NCBI RefSeq assembly: GCF_032878875.1
Contig: NZ_CP118157.1
Location: forward strand, 1,674,001-1,738,000
Source: Microbacterium sp. AB
GTDB lineage: Bacteria; Actinomycetota; Actinomycetes; Actinomycetales; Microbacteriaceae
DNA: 64,000 bases
Reading direction: 5' to 3'
Part shown: one piece after another, positions 9,101 to 17,741 of the stretch
Layout: the number at the start of each line of letters is the position of its first letter
Numbering within the stretch: position 1 is the first letter of the stretch
The notes under the pieces: model-generated
The model's input: the letters and a program-made list of their open reading frames with translations, nothing else
What the model was told of the DNA's origin: nothing
Database searches by the model: none
Made by a program: the position numbers and the translations under genes

Positions 9101-9510
9101 GTGCCGGGCGCGGCTGCGTCGTGTCTCGCAACATCCGCGTTCGGTCGTCGGTCGCGGTCCGGGCAGGCGATCGGCCGGGCCAAAGGGCGCCGGTCTCGCA
9201 GCCGTCGGGTCGGCGGCTGATCGTCGGCCATACGCACGCCGCTGAGAGCGGCATCCGCGGTCCTGGGCGGATCACCGGGCGATTGTTCCACCGCCGGTGC
9301 AAGGCTCGCCCTCGTGTTGCGGTCGAGGGACGAACCCGCCCACTCTAGCAACGCTCCTCCGTCCGGCCGCGGCGCGCGTGGAGCGCCAGGCACCGCGTCG
9401 ATCCGCATGAGGACGGGGCAGAAGCGGGTATCGTCGGGCGAGGGGCGAGGCGCCAGTCCGTTATCCGATCGTTACCGCAAGCCGGTGGACAGCACCGCAG
9501 GAGGAGACCT
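9101..9510. other. 410-bp divergent intergenic region, proV / thioesterase
   Basis: This space separates two divergent genes and must hold both promoters. I see no tRNA, no convincing ORF and no strong hairpin. The AT-richer stretch TTATCC...GTTACC near 9460-9478 lies before the thioesterase and may contain its promoter. No osmotic operator is recognisable. Confidence 0.4.
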
Positions 9511-9999
9511 ATGACCCGTGTGCACGTGCCGATCCAGCTGCGATGGGGAGATCTGGACGCCTTCGGCCACGTCAACAACGCCTCGATGCTCCGCCTGCTC
9601 GAGGAGGCGCGGTGCCGTGCGTTCTTCCGGGCCGAGGACTCCGGCGAGGACGCTCCGCCGACGGCCGTCTTCGGCTCGGAGGTGCTGGGATCGCAGGCGG
9701 GCGTGGCGACGCTCATCGCGCGCCAGAGCATCGAGTACCTCCGGCCCGTTCCCTATCGCCATCGACCGCTCGACGTGCAGCTGTGGATCGGGCGGCTGGG
9801 CGGCTCCAGCATCGACGTCTGCTACGAGGTCCGCGGCGCGGCCGGGAACGGCGCCGAGGCGGAGGAGGTCTATGCCCGTGCCGACGCCGTCGTCGTGCTC
9901 GTGGACGTGTCATCCGGTCGCCCCGTGCGCCTCGCCCCCGAGATGCGCGCGGCGTGGGAGCCGTATGTCGAGGAGCCTGTCGCGTTCAGCCGCCGCTGA
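9511..9999 (+). CDS. acyl-CoA thioesterase, 4HBT/YbgC-like hotdog family
   Basis: The 162-residue product is a single hotdog domain. The motif RWGDLDAFGHVNN near residue 14 contains the conserved aspartate of 4-hydroxybenzoyl-CoA thioesterase-type enzymes, which hydrolyse acyl-CoA thioesters. IEYLRPV and the later beta strands fit the same fold. A very good ribosome binding site (AGGAGGAGAC) precedes the ATG. The preferred acyl chain cannot be read from the sequence. It stands upstream of sufS with 70 bases between and may be transcribed separately. Confidence 0.85.
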   Translation: MTRVHVPIQLRWGDLDAFGHVNNASMLRLLEEARCRAFFRAEDSGEDAPPTAVFGSEVLGSQAGVATLIARQSIEYLRPVPYRHRPLDVQLWIGRLGGSSIDVCYEVRGAAGNGAEAEEVYARADAVVVLVDVSSGRPVRLAPEMRAAWEPYVEEPVAFSRR

Positions 10000-10069
10000 C
10001 GGCGACGCCGCGCGCTCTCACGGATGAGAGACTGGGAGATGCCCTTCTCACCCCGCAGGGAGCTGATCG

Positions 10070-11335
10070 ATGTCCGACGTCACGCCGCCGCATCCCCTCG
10101 TCGACGTCCGCGCCGACTTCCCCGGCGTCGCCGGCCGCGGTGATCGCGTGTATCTCGACTCGGCTGCGACCGCGCAGCGGCCCGAGGCGGTCATCGCCGC
10201 GGAGGCGGGCTTCACCCGGAGCGACTACGCCGCCGTGCACCGGGGATCGAGCATGGCGACGGGTGAGGCCACCTTCGCCTTCGAGACGGCCAGGGAGAAG
10301 GTCGCCGCGTTCGTCGGGGCGGGCGAGCGCGAGATCGTCTGGGCCGAGAACGCCACCGACGCGTTGAACCTCGTGGCGGGTGGCCTCTCGGACGCCTCGC
10401 GCGGCCTGGGGGGAGAGCGGCTCGCCATCGGGGAGGGCGACGAGATCCTCGTCACCGAGGCGGAGCACCACGCGAACCTCATCCCCTGGCAGCGGCTCGC
10501 GCGTCGCACGGGCGCGACGCTCCGCTGGGTCCCCGTCGACGATCGAGGCCTGTGGACGGTGGACGACCTCCGTGCGCGGCTCTCCCCGCGCACGGCGCTC
10601 GTGGCGTTCTCCCACGTCTCGAACGTGACGGGCCTCATCGCCCCCGTGGCCGACATCGCCGCCGCCGCACGCGACGTCGGAGCCCTCACCGTCCTCGACG
10701 CATGCCAGTCGGCTCCGCACCTGCCTCTCGACCTCGGCGCTCTCGGCGTCGACTTCGCGGCCTTCTCCGCGCACAAGATGCTCGGCCCCACCGGGATCGG
10801 CGTGCTGTACGGGCGGGCGGAGCTCCTCGACGAGCTGCCGCCGGCCCGCACGGGCGGCTCCGCGATCACCACGGTGACGATGGAGGACGCGGAGTTCCTG
10901 CCGTCGCCGCATCGTTTCGAGGCCGGCACGCAGCCCGTCACGCAGGCGGTCGGCTTCGGGGCCGCCGTCGACTATCTGACCCGTCTCGACATGAGGGACG
11001 TGCGCGCGCACGGCGCCGAGCTCGCCGGACGGCTCGTCGACGCGGTCTCGGCCGTCCCGGGCGTGCGGCTCGTCGGACCGCGTCCGGGGGAGGACCGTGC
11101 GGCGCTGGCGAGCTTCGTCGTGGACGGCGTCCACGCGCACGACGTCGGCCAGTTCCTGGACGACAGGGGCATCACCGTCCGCACGGGCCATCACTGCGCC
11201 CAGCCGCTCCACCGCCGGCTCGGGACGGCGGCCACGACGCGGGCGAGCGCATACGTCTACACGGCGCCGGATGACGTCGACGCGCTGGGATCGGCGCTCG
11301 GCGAGGTCCGCGCGTTCTTCGGAGCGGATCGATGA
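10070..11335 (+). CDS. sufS: cysteine desulfurase, SufS class
   Basis: SufS removes sulfur from cysteine and passes it as a persulfide to a scaffold or carrier for Fe-S cluster assembly. The 421-residue product has the PLP lysine Lys236 in FSAHKMLG and the persulfide cysteine Cys376 in RTGHHCAQPL, both diagnostic of group II desulfurases. The ATG is preceded by GGGAG. The stop codon overlaps the start of sufU in ATGA, so the two are co-translated, matching the known SufS-SufU transfer pair. No sufBCD genes are nearby; they must be elsewhere. Confidence 0.93.
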   Translation: MSDVTPPHPLVDVRADFPGVAGRGDRVYLDSAATAQRPEAVIAAEAGFTRSDYAAVHRGSSMATGEATFAFETAREKVAAFVGAGEREIVWAENATDALNLVAGGLSDASRGLGGERLAIGEGDEILVTEAEHHANLIPWQRLARRTGATLRWVPVDDRGLWTVDDLRARLSPRTALVAFSHVSNVTGLIAPVADIAAAARDVGALTVLDACQSAPHLPLDLGALGVDFAAFSAHKMLGPTGIGVLYGRAELLDELPPARTGGSAITTVTMEDAEFLPSPHRFEAGTQPVTQAVGFGAAVDYLTRLDMRDVRAHGAELAGRLVDAVSAVPGVRLVGPRPGEDRAALASFVVDGVHAHDVGQFLDDRGITVRTGHHCAQPLHRRLGTAATTRASAYVYTAPDDVDALGSALGEVRAFFGADR

Positions 11336-11769
11336 GCGGCGACCTGCAGACCCTGTACCAGGAGCTCATCCTCGATCACTCGCGCGATCCGGAGGGCAGG
11401 GGCGACCCGAGCGGGCTCCCCTTCACGCATCACGAGCTGAACCCGTCGTGCGGCGACGAGATCACCGTCGGCGTCGCGCTCGACGCCGACGGCGCGATCG
11501 GCGAGATCGTGTGGGACGGGCACGGCTGCTCCATCTCGATGGCGTCCGCGTCGATCATGACGGGGCTCCTGGAGCACGCCGCCCGCGACGAGGCGCTCGA
11601 ACGCGTCGAGGAGTTCCGCACCATGCTGCGCTCGCGCGGGACGATCGAGCCCTCCGAGGCGCTCGGCGACGCCGCCGCGCTGCAGGGCGTGTCGAAGTAC
11701 GTCATGCGCATCAAGTGCGCGATGCTCGGCTGGGTCGCCCTCGAGGCGGGCCTGAGGAAGGCGGGCTGA
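11332..11769 (+). CDS. sufU: zinc-dependent sulfurtransferase SufU
   Basis: SufU accepts persulfide sulfur from SufS by zinc ligand exchange and passes it on to the SUF machinery. The 145-residue product is IscU-like. It keeps the ligands NPSCGDE (Cys and Asp near residue 39), HGCSIS (Cys near 65) and IKCAMLGW (Cys near 127). It also has the insertion between the second and third ligands that separates SufU from IscU. It overlaps sufS by four bases and forms a two-gene operon with it. It ends 12 bases short of the convergent tesB gene. Confidence 0.93.
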   Translation: MSGDLQTLYQELILDHSRDPEGRGDPSGLPFTHHELNPSCGDEITVGVALDADGAIGEIVWDGHGCSISMASASIMTGLLEHAARDEALERVEEFRTMLRSRGTIEPSEALGDAAALQGVSKYVMRIKCAMLGWVALEAGLRKAG

Positions 11770-11780
11770 GCGTCGGCCGA

Positions 11781-12659
11781 TCAGCCCCGCGGCAGGCGCG
11801 CCATGATCTCCTGGGCCACGGAGGCGATGAGCACGCCGTCTCGCGTGTAGAGACGGCCGAAGGCCAGGCCCCGGCCCCCCTGGGCGCCGGGCGACTCCTG
11901 CACGTAGAGGATCCACTCGTCCGCCCGCCCGGGACGGTGCCACCACATGGCGTGATCGAGACTGGCGACGTTGATCCCCGGCGATGACCATGAGAGCCCG
12001 GCGCCCCGCATCGACGGCTCCTGGATGGTGTAGTCGCTGAGGTAGGCGAGCGCCGCCTGGTGCAGCAGCCGGCTGTCGCCGATGGGACGGCGCACGCGCG
12101 TCCACACCGCCTGTGCGGGCTTCGGGTCGCCCTGTGCGTCGAGGACGAGGTCGCCGTCGACGCGGCGCACCTCGATCGGGTTCGCGGCGAGCAGGCGGCG
12201 GGAGAGCGGATGGCGGTCCTGCCCGGCGGCGTTCTCCGGGAGATCCTCCGGAGCGGGCACGTCGGGCATCGGCAGGTGGTGCTCGAAGCCCTCCTCGTCG
12301 TCCTGGAACGAGAGGATGCCGGAGAAGATGGGGACGCCGTCCTGGTAGCCCTGGACCCGTCGGCGCGCGAACGAGCGGCCGTCGTGGATGCGGTCCACGC
12401 CGAACGTGATGTCCTTCGTGACGTCGCCCGGACGCAGGAAGTACCCGTGGAGGGAGTGGGCGAACCGTCCCTCCGGGATCGTCCGCGCCGCGGCGGACAC
12501 GGCCTGCGAGAGCACCTGGCCGCCGAAGACCCGCCCCGTCGGCATGAAGTGCGAGCGGCCGAGGAAGATGTCCTCGCGCGTGCGCGCCTCGGTCTCCTCC
12601 AGGGCGATGACGTCGAGCAGCGTCTGGACCGGGTCGTCCGTGCGGGGATCGATGGTCAC
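11781..12659 (-). CDS. tesB: acyl-CoA thioesterase II
   Basis: TesB hydrolyses medium- and long-chain acyl-CoA to free fatty acid and CoA. The 292-residue length is normal for the double-hotdog TesB family. Recognisable stretches are GRVFGGQVLSQA near the N-terminus, HGYFLRPGD, and SLDHAMWWHRP, which carries the catalytic aspartate of the second hotdog domain. Neither strand shows a cofactor motif. The gene converges with sufU. Its start region faces a divergent gene at 12735 whose leaderless promoter lies between. Confidence 0.92.
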   Translation of the reverse strand: MTIDPRTDDPVQTLLDVIALEETEARTREDIFLGRSHFMPTGRVFGGQVLSQAVSAAARTIPEGRFAHSLHGYFLRPGDVTKDITFGVDRIHDGRSFARRRVQGYQDGVPIFSGILSFQDDEEGFEHHLPMPDVPAPEDLPENAAGQDRHPLSRRLLAANPIEVRRVDGDLVLDAQGDPKPAQAVWTRVRRPIGDSRLLHQAALAYLSDYTIQEPSMRGAGLSWSSPGINVASLDHAMWWHRPGRADEWILYVQESPGAQGGRGLAFGRLYTRDGVLIASVAQEIMARLPRG

Positions 12660-12721
12660 TGGCTCTCCGTTCGCGGACCCGGCCGGGGGATCGCGACGGT
12701 CCGCGGCCCCGGGGGCCTTGC

Positions 12722-12735
12722 TAGTTTAGATCGGG
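12722..12735 (+). promoter_or_regulatory. leaderless promoter
   Basis: TAGTTT (12722-12727) lies seven bases before the GTG at 12735. No Shine-Dalgarno sequence precedes that codon, so transcription and translation probably start together. Confidence 0.5.
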
Positions 12736-13397
12736 TGACCGCTCGCCTCCTGCTCGCCGACGATCGGACCGCGCGCGACGCGCTGACCTTCGCGGGGCGG
12801 GCCTCGCGGATCGGGGACGGCGGCGTACGGCTGCAGGCCGCGAACGGCGTGCTCGTCATGACGGCGGCGGCCCTGGCGCCCCAGGGACTGCTCGACCGCA
12901 CGCCGACGGTCATCGCGCTGCGCGTCGTCGGCGCCGACCCCGAGCTGGAGTGCGACCTCACCGTCTCGACGCTGACGGCGACGGCGGATCCGAACGCCCT
13001 CGCGCTGCCCGACACGGCGCTCGCCCCCGCGTGGGCGGGGGTCTCGCCTCCACGGGGCGGGTGGTCCCGGGCCGGGTCGATCGCGGCCGCGACCCTCGCG
13101 AGCCGCGCGCAGTGGGGCATCGCGGCCGTCGCGCACGCGATGCCGGAGAGTCCCGGCGAGGAGGTCGTGCGGTCCGTGCGGGGGAACGTCTGGGGCGAGC
13201 CCGACGACGAGCTGCTCGGCCTCCCGCGGGGCGTCGCCTTCGCGGCGTTCTCCTTCGGGTTCATCGGAGGGGAGGAGGAGGCGTCCGTCTCCACGTCCGG
13301 GCGGTGGACGCGCCTCACCCTCGCGCGCGGCCACGTCCTCACGCGGGGACCGGCGGTCGTCGGCCTCACGGCCGTGAGGGAGACGGGACCGCGCTGA
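12735..13397 (+). CDS. conserved hypothetical protein (220 aa)
   Basis: I do not recognise a named family. The GTG-started product begins TARLLLADD and is rich in Ala, Arg and Gly. It has no signal peptide and no clear membrane segment. The centre (WGIAAVAHAMPESPGEE) and the C-terminal stretch (GVAFAAFSFGFIGGEEE, then SGRWTRLTL) look like beta-rich cytoplasmic protein. It probably belongs to an actinobacterial conserved family. The start is placed by the upstream -10 box; the frame extends further 5' but only as the antisense of tesB. It converges with the globin gene, with six bases between. Confidence 0.7.
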   Translation: MTARLLLADDRTARDALTFAGRASRIGDGGVRLQAANGVLVMTAAALAPQGLLDRTPTVIALRVVGADPELECDLTVSTLTATADPNALALPDTALAPAWAGVSPPRGGWSRAGSIAAATLASRAQWGIAAVAHAMPESPGEEVVRSVRGNVWGEPDDELLGLPRGVAFAAFSFGFIGGEEEASVSTSGRWTRLTLARGHVLTRGPAVVGLTAVRETGPR

Positions 13398-13403
13398 CGC
13401 GCC

Positions 13404-13826
13404 TCACGCCTTCGGAGACGGCTCGAAGGTGTTCACCATGGCGTGCGCCGCCCGCTCCAGGTAGTCCCACAGCGTCGCCTCGTGGACGGGCGAGAGCTGG
13501 AGCTCCTCGACGGCGGCGCGCATGTGCGTCAGCCATCGGTCGCGCGCGTCGGGGTCGATGTGGAACGGCGCGTGGCGCATCCGCAGCCGGGGATGGCCCC
13601 GGGTCTCGCTGTACGTCGTCGGGCCGCCCCAGTACTGCACGAGGAAGAGGAGGAGGCGTTCCTCCGCCGCGGCGAGGTCCTCCTCCGGGTACATCGGTCG
13701 GAGCACCTCGTCGTGCGCCACGCCCCGGTAGAACGCCGCGGCGAGCCTCTCGAAGGCGGGACGCCCGCCGACCTGCTCGTAGAAGGTCCCGACTCCGGGC
13801 GGACGGAGGCCGTGCGATTCGCTCAC
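13404..13826 (-). CDS. glbO: group II truncated haemoglobin (trHbO)
   Basis: The 140-residue protein is a 2-on-2 globin. It shows the trHbO landmarks FYEQVGG, MYPEEDL, FLVQYWGGP and RMRHAPF, in which the proximal histidine and the conserved distal tyrosine/tryptophan residues bind haem and ligand. Roles in oxygen or NO chemistry are known for the family, but the substrate here is unknown. The start is GTG at 13826, overlapping the mscS stop by four bases (GTGA), so it is probably co-translated with the channel. Linkage of a globin and a mechanosensitive channel has no obvious functional logic. Confidence 0.92.
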   Translation of the reverse strand: MSESHGLRPPGVGTFYEQVGGRPAFERLAAAFYRGVAHDEVLRPMYPEEDLAAAEERLLLFLVQYWGGPTTYSETRGHPRLRMRHAPFHIDPDARDRWLTHMRAAVEELQLSPVHEATLWDYLERAAHAMVNTFEPSPKA

Positions 13827-14938
13827 TTCTCCGGGTCCTGTCCGTCCTCGGGCGTCTCTGCACGGGTCGTCTCCGAGCTGGGCGTCTCTGCGGCGGGCCG
13901 GGAGGGCGCGGGCGCCGCGCGAGGCCGCCACGACGGTCGCTCCGGCAGGCTGCTGGAGAGCGTCGGCGGGTTCGCGCCGCGCACGCGCAGGGCCCCCTCC
14001 GCGCCCTCGAGCTGCGCGGTGGCGATGCCGGTGAGCTCCAGCCCCTCCGCCGCGATCGCGTCGCGCAGGCGGTGGCGCAGCTCGCGGGCGACGTCGTCCT
14101 TCGCCGTGGGCTTGGCCTTGATGACGATGCGGATCACGAGCGTGTCCCCCTCGAGCGACTCCAGGCCCCACACCTCCGGCTCGCCGATCACGCGCGAGCG
14201 CCAGCGCGGATCGGCCGCGAGATCGGTGGCGGTCGTGCCGAGGAGCGCCTCGACGTCGTCGATGTCGACGTCCTTCGGCAGCGTGAGGTCGAGGACGACG
14301 CGCGACCAGCCCTGTGTCATGTTGCCGATGCGCAGGATCTCGCCGTTGCGGACGTACCAGAGCACGCCGTTGACGTCGCGGACGTGCGTGATGCGCACGC
14401 TGACGAACTCCACCACGCCCGTCGCCAGTCCCAGATCGACGACGTCGCCGATGCCGATCTGGTCCTCCGCGACGACGAAGATGCCGTTGAGCACGTCCTT
14501 GACGATGTTCTGCGCGCCGAAGCCGAGCCCCGCGCCCACGGCGGCCGTGAGGAGCGAGAGGGAGGCGAGGACGTCGGGGGCGAGGTAGCTCACGACGAGC
14601 ACGAGCGCGATGATGACCATCGCGATGTTGACGACGTTGGTGAGGATGGAGCCGAGCGTGCGGGTCCGCTGCACGAGGCGCACGGACGCGAGCGGCGACC
14701 GGTCGAGGGCGCGCGTGTCGTCGACCTTCGCGCGGCTCTTCGCGCCGTCGACGATGCGCTTGACGACGCGGCGGATCAGGATGCGGAGCACCCAGGCGAT
14801 GAGGATGCACGCGAGCACCGCGATGACGGCGCTGAGAAGCTGCAACCCGAAGTTGCCCAAGCCCGTGAGGAGGTCCTCCCAGAAGGTCGGGTCTGTCACA
14901 TCGGGTGTCGTGTCGGTCGTGTCCGTGCGCAGCATCAT
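13823..14938 (-). CDS. mscS: small-conductance mechanosensitive channel, MscS family
   Basis: MscS channels open under membrane tension and release solutes on hypo-osmotic shock. The 371-residue product has three hydrophobic segments: residues about 28-55, 95-120 and 128-155. The third is the pore helix with the Gly/Ala-rich pattern AAVGAGLGFGAQNIVKD. The beta domain follows (GDVVDLG, GVVEFVSVRITHVRD) and then the cytoplasmic vestibule. The last 60 residues are a disordered Pro/Ser/Glu-rich tail not found in the E. coli protein. Its stop overlaps the start of glbO. An ATG one codon in could also start it. Confidence 0.93.
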   Translation of the reverse strand: MMLRTDTTDTTPDVTDPTFWEDLLTGLGNFGLQLLSAVIAVLACILIAWVLRILIRRVVKRIVDGAKSRAKVDDTRALDRSPLASVRLVQRTRTLGSILTNVVNIAMVIIALVLVVSYLAPDVLASLSLLTAAVGAGLGFGAQNIVKDVLNGIFVVAEDQIGIGDVVDLGLATGVVEFVSVRITHVRDVNGVLWYVRNGEILRIGNMTQGWSRVVLDLTLPKDVDIDDVEALLGTTATDLAADPRWRSRVIGEPEVWGLESLEGDTLVIRIVIKAKPTAKDDVARELRHRLRDAIAAEGLELTGIATAQLEGAEGALRVRGANPPTLSSSLPERPSWRPRAAPAPSRPAAETPSSETTRAETPEDGQDPEK

Positions 14939-15010
14939 CCCCTCGATCGTACGGCGCGAGCCCCGGCGGATCCTCTGGATCTCACTGGGGCTCGCTGAAA
15001 ACGCGTGTCG

Positions 15011-17560
15011 CTACTCGGCGTCGCGCTCCTGCGCGGCGATCGCGCGCTCGACCCCCGCGAGGTTCTCGGCGACGATGCGCCGCAGCGCGGCGGGCGCGTC
15101 CGGGTTCTCCGCGAGCCAGGCACGGGTCGCCGCGCGCAGCTCCTCGCTCGCGAGGGGCGCCGGGTAGAGCCGCTCGACGAGGTACGACGCGATCTGGAAG
15201 GTGCGCGTCTCCCACACGGGGAGGAGCATCGCGAAGTACCTCTCCACGTACGGCGCGAGCTGCTCGCGCGACGCCGGGTGCACGAAGCCCAGCGCCGCCG
15301 CGCGGACGATCGTGTTCGGCAGGGCGTCGCTGTCGATCAGTGAGGCCCACGCGGCGGCCTTCCCGTCGACGGTGGGGAGCGCCGCACGCGCCTGCGCGGC
15401 GGACTCGGCGCCCTTGGCGGTGTTGTCCGCTGCCAGCGCCGCGTCGATCGCGTCGTCGTCCACGACCCCGCCCGCCGCGAGCGACACGAGCAGCTGCCAC
15501 GAGAGGTCGGTGTCGATCGTCAGGCCGTCGAGGACGGTCTCGCCGTCGCGGAGACGGCGCACGTCGTCCCAGTGCGCGGGCGTCGACGCCGCGGAGGCGA
15601 AGGCGGTCGCGAGCTGGAGCTGCAGGTCTCCTCCGGGAGCGGCCTGCTGCAGCAGCGACCACAGGCCGTCGGCGACCTTGGCGCGCGACTCCTCGCGGGA
15701 GGCGGGGGCGACATAGCTGTTCGCGGCGAGCTGCAGCTGCCCGAGGGTGGTGCGGACGGTGGTGGACTCGCTCTCGCGGCCGACGTTGCGCAGGACGAGA
15801 TCGATGTACTCGCTCGCCGGGGTCTCGGCGTCGCGGGTCTGGTCCCATGCGGCGCCCCACACGAGGGAGCGCGCCAGCGGGTCGGCGATGTCGGCGAGGT
15901 GGTCCACCGCGGTTGCGAGGCTCCTGTCGTCGAGGCGGATCTTCGCGTAGGCGAGGTCGCCGTCGTTGAGCAGCACGAGGGCGGGGCGGCGCAGTCCCTT
16001 GAGCTGCGGCACCTCGGTGAGGTCGCCGTCGACGTCGATCTCGATGCCGTGCGTGCGCGCGAGGACGCCGTCCGCGAGGTCGTAGAAGCCGATGCCCAGT
16101 CGATGGGGCCGGATCGTCGGATAGTCGGCGGGCGCCGTCTGCGTGATCGCGAAGCGCGTGATGCGGCCGTCGTGATCGTCGTCGATGACGGGCGAGAGCG
16201 TGTTGACGCCGGCGGTCTCCAGCCACTTCCGGGACCACTGCGACAGGTCGCGCCCGCTCGTCCGCTCGAGCTCGACGAGCAGATCCGACAGGGTCGTGCT
16301 GGAATACGCGTGCGTGCGGAAGTAGGCCCCGACGCCCTGGAAGAACGCGTCGATGCCGACCCAGGCCGCGAGCTGCTTCAGGACCGACCCGCCCTTGGCG
16401 TAGGTGATCCCGTCGAAGTTGACCTGCACGTCCTCGAGATCGGAGATCTCGGCGACCACCGGGTGCGTCGACGGCAGCTGGTCCTGACGGTACGCCCAGG
16501 TCTTCTCCATGGCGTTGAACGTGGTCCAGGCCTCGGTCCACTCCGTGGCCTCGGCCGTGGCGATGGTCGACGCCCATTCGGCGAACGACTCGTTGAGCCA
16601 GAGGTCGTTCCACCACTTCATCGTGACGAGGTCGCCGAACCACATGTGGGCGAGCTCGTGCAGGATCGTGACGACGCGACGCTCCTTGACGGCGTCGGTG
16701 ACCTTGCTGCGGAAGACGTAGGTCTCCGTGAACGTCACCGCTCCGGCGTTCTCCATGGCGCCGGCGTTGAACTCCGGCACGAAGAGCTGGTCGTACTTCG
16801 CGAAGGGGTAGGGATAGCCGAACTTCTCCTCGTAGTACGCGAAGCCCTGGCGCGTCTTCTCGAAGACGTAGTCCGCGTCGAGGTCCTGCCAGAGGCTCTT
16901 GCGCGCGAAGACGCCGAGCGGGACCACCCTGCCCGACGCGGAGGTCAGCTCGGAGCGCGCCTCCTCGTACGGACCCGCGATGACGGCCGTGATGTACGAG
17001 GAGATGGGCGGCGTCGGCTCGAAGCCCCACGTCGCGTTCACGCCGTCGTCGTGCGGGATGGGCTCGGGCGTGGGCTGGTTCGACACCACCTTCCATGCGG
17101 CGGGCGCGGTGATCGTGAACTGGAACGTCGCCTTGAGGTCGGGCTGCTCGAACACGGCGAACACGCGGCGGGAGTCGGGCACCTCGAACTGCGAGTACAG
17201 ATAGACCTCGTCGTCGACGGGGTCGACGAATCGGTGCAGCCCCTCGCCCGTGTTCGTGTAGAGGCAGTCGGCGTCCACGACGAGCTCGTTCTCGGCCTCG
17301 AGGCCGTCGAGCCGGATGCGGGCGTCCGCGTAGGCGTCGGCGGGGTCGATCTCCCGGCCGTTGAGCGTGATCTCGCGCACATCGTGTGCGATGAGATCGA
17401 CGAACGTGCGCGCACCGGGCGTGGCGCCGAACCGCACGACGCTGCGCGAGCCGAACACCTCGCCGCCCTTGGTCAGGTCGAGCGCGACCTCGTACGTCCG
17501 CGTGTCGACGATCGCGCGACGTTCCTGCGCCTCGTCGCGTGTGAGGTTCTCTCCTGGCAC
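15011..17560 (-). CDS. pepN: aminopeptidase N (M1 zinc metallopeptidase)
   Basis: This cytoplasmic enzyme removes N-terminal residues from peptides. The 849-residue product has the substrate-binding motif GAMEN and the zinc motif HELAHMWFGD with the downstream glutamate (NESFAEW), all intact. The C-terminal half is the helical ERAP1-like domain of actinobacterial PepN. I start at the GTG at 17560, where GGGAG lies eight bases upstream and the product begins PGENLTRDEA, as relatives do. An ATG at 17575 and a TTG at 17623 are also in frame, the latter behind a TAGGCT box. It seems monocistronic. Confidence 0.92.
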   Translation of the reverse strand: MPGENLTRDEAQERRAIVDTRTYEVALDLTKGGEVFGSRSVVRFGATPGARTFVDLIAHDVREITLNGREIDPADAYADARIRLDGLEAENELVVDADCLYTNTGEGLHRFVDPVDDEVYLYSQFEVPDSRRVFAVFEQPDLKATFQFTITAPAAWKVVSNQPTPEPIPHDDGVNATWGFEPTPPISSYITAVIAGPYEEARSELTSASGRVVPLGVFARKSLWQDLDADYVFEKTRQGFAYYEEKFGYPYPFAKYDQLFVPEFNAGAMENAGAVTFTETYVFRSKVTDAVKERRVVTILHELAHMWFGDLVTMKWWNDLWLNESFAEWASTIATAEATEWTEAWTTFNAMEKTWAYRQDQLPSTHPVVAEISDLEDVQVNFDGITYAKGGSVLKQLAAWVGIDAFFQGVGAYFRTHAYSSTTLSDLLVELERTSGRDLSQWSRKWLETAGVNTLSPVIDDDHDGRITRFAITQTAPADYPTIRPHRLGIGFYDLADGVLARTHGIEIDVDGDLTEVPQLKGLRRPALVLLNDGDLAYAKIRLDDRSLATAVDHLADIADPLARSLVWGAAWDQTRDAETPASEYIDLVLRNVGRESESTTVRTTLGQLQLAANSYVAPASREESRAKVADGLWSLLQQAAPGGDLQLQLATAFASAASTPAHWDDVRRLRDGETVLDGLTIDTDLSWQLLVSLAAGGVVDDDAIDAALAADNTAKGAESAAQARAALPTVDGKAAAWASLIDSDALPNTIVRAAALGFVHPASREQLAPYVERYFAMLLPVWETRTFQIASYLVERLYPAPLASEELRAATRAWLAENPDAPAALRRIVAENLAGVERAIAAQERDAE

Positions 17561-17741
17561 TGGTTTCACTCCCATGGGATAGGGGACCGAGATCTCCGGG
17601 CGTTCGGGTGACGCCTGCGGCAACCCGAACAGCCTACGTGCTCAGCACGGACGGCTGACGGAAACCGCCACGGGGACGAGGCCGTCGAGCCTGGACGTTC
17701 CCTGGTCACGCGCATTTCTACGAAGGTGCGAAAATGAGGGG

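Noticed and set aside
10070..11769. A full SUF operon
   Set aside because: Only sufS and sufU are present; no sufB, sufC or sufD frame is visible nearby.
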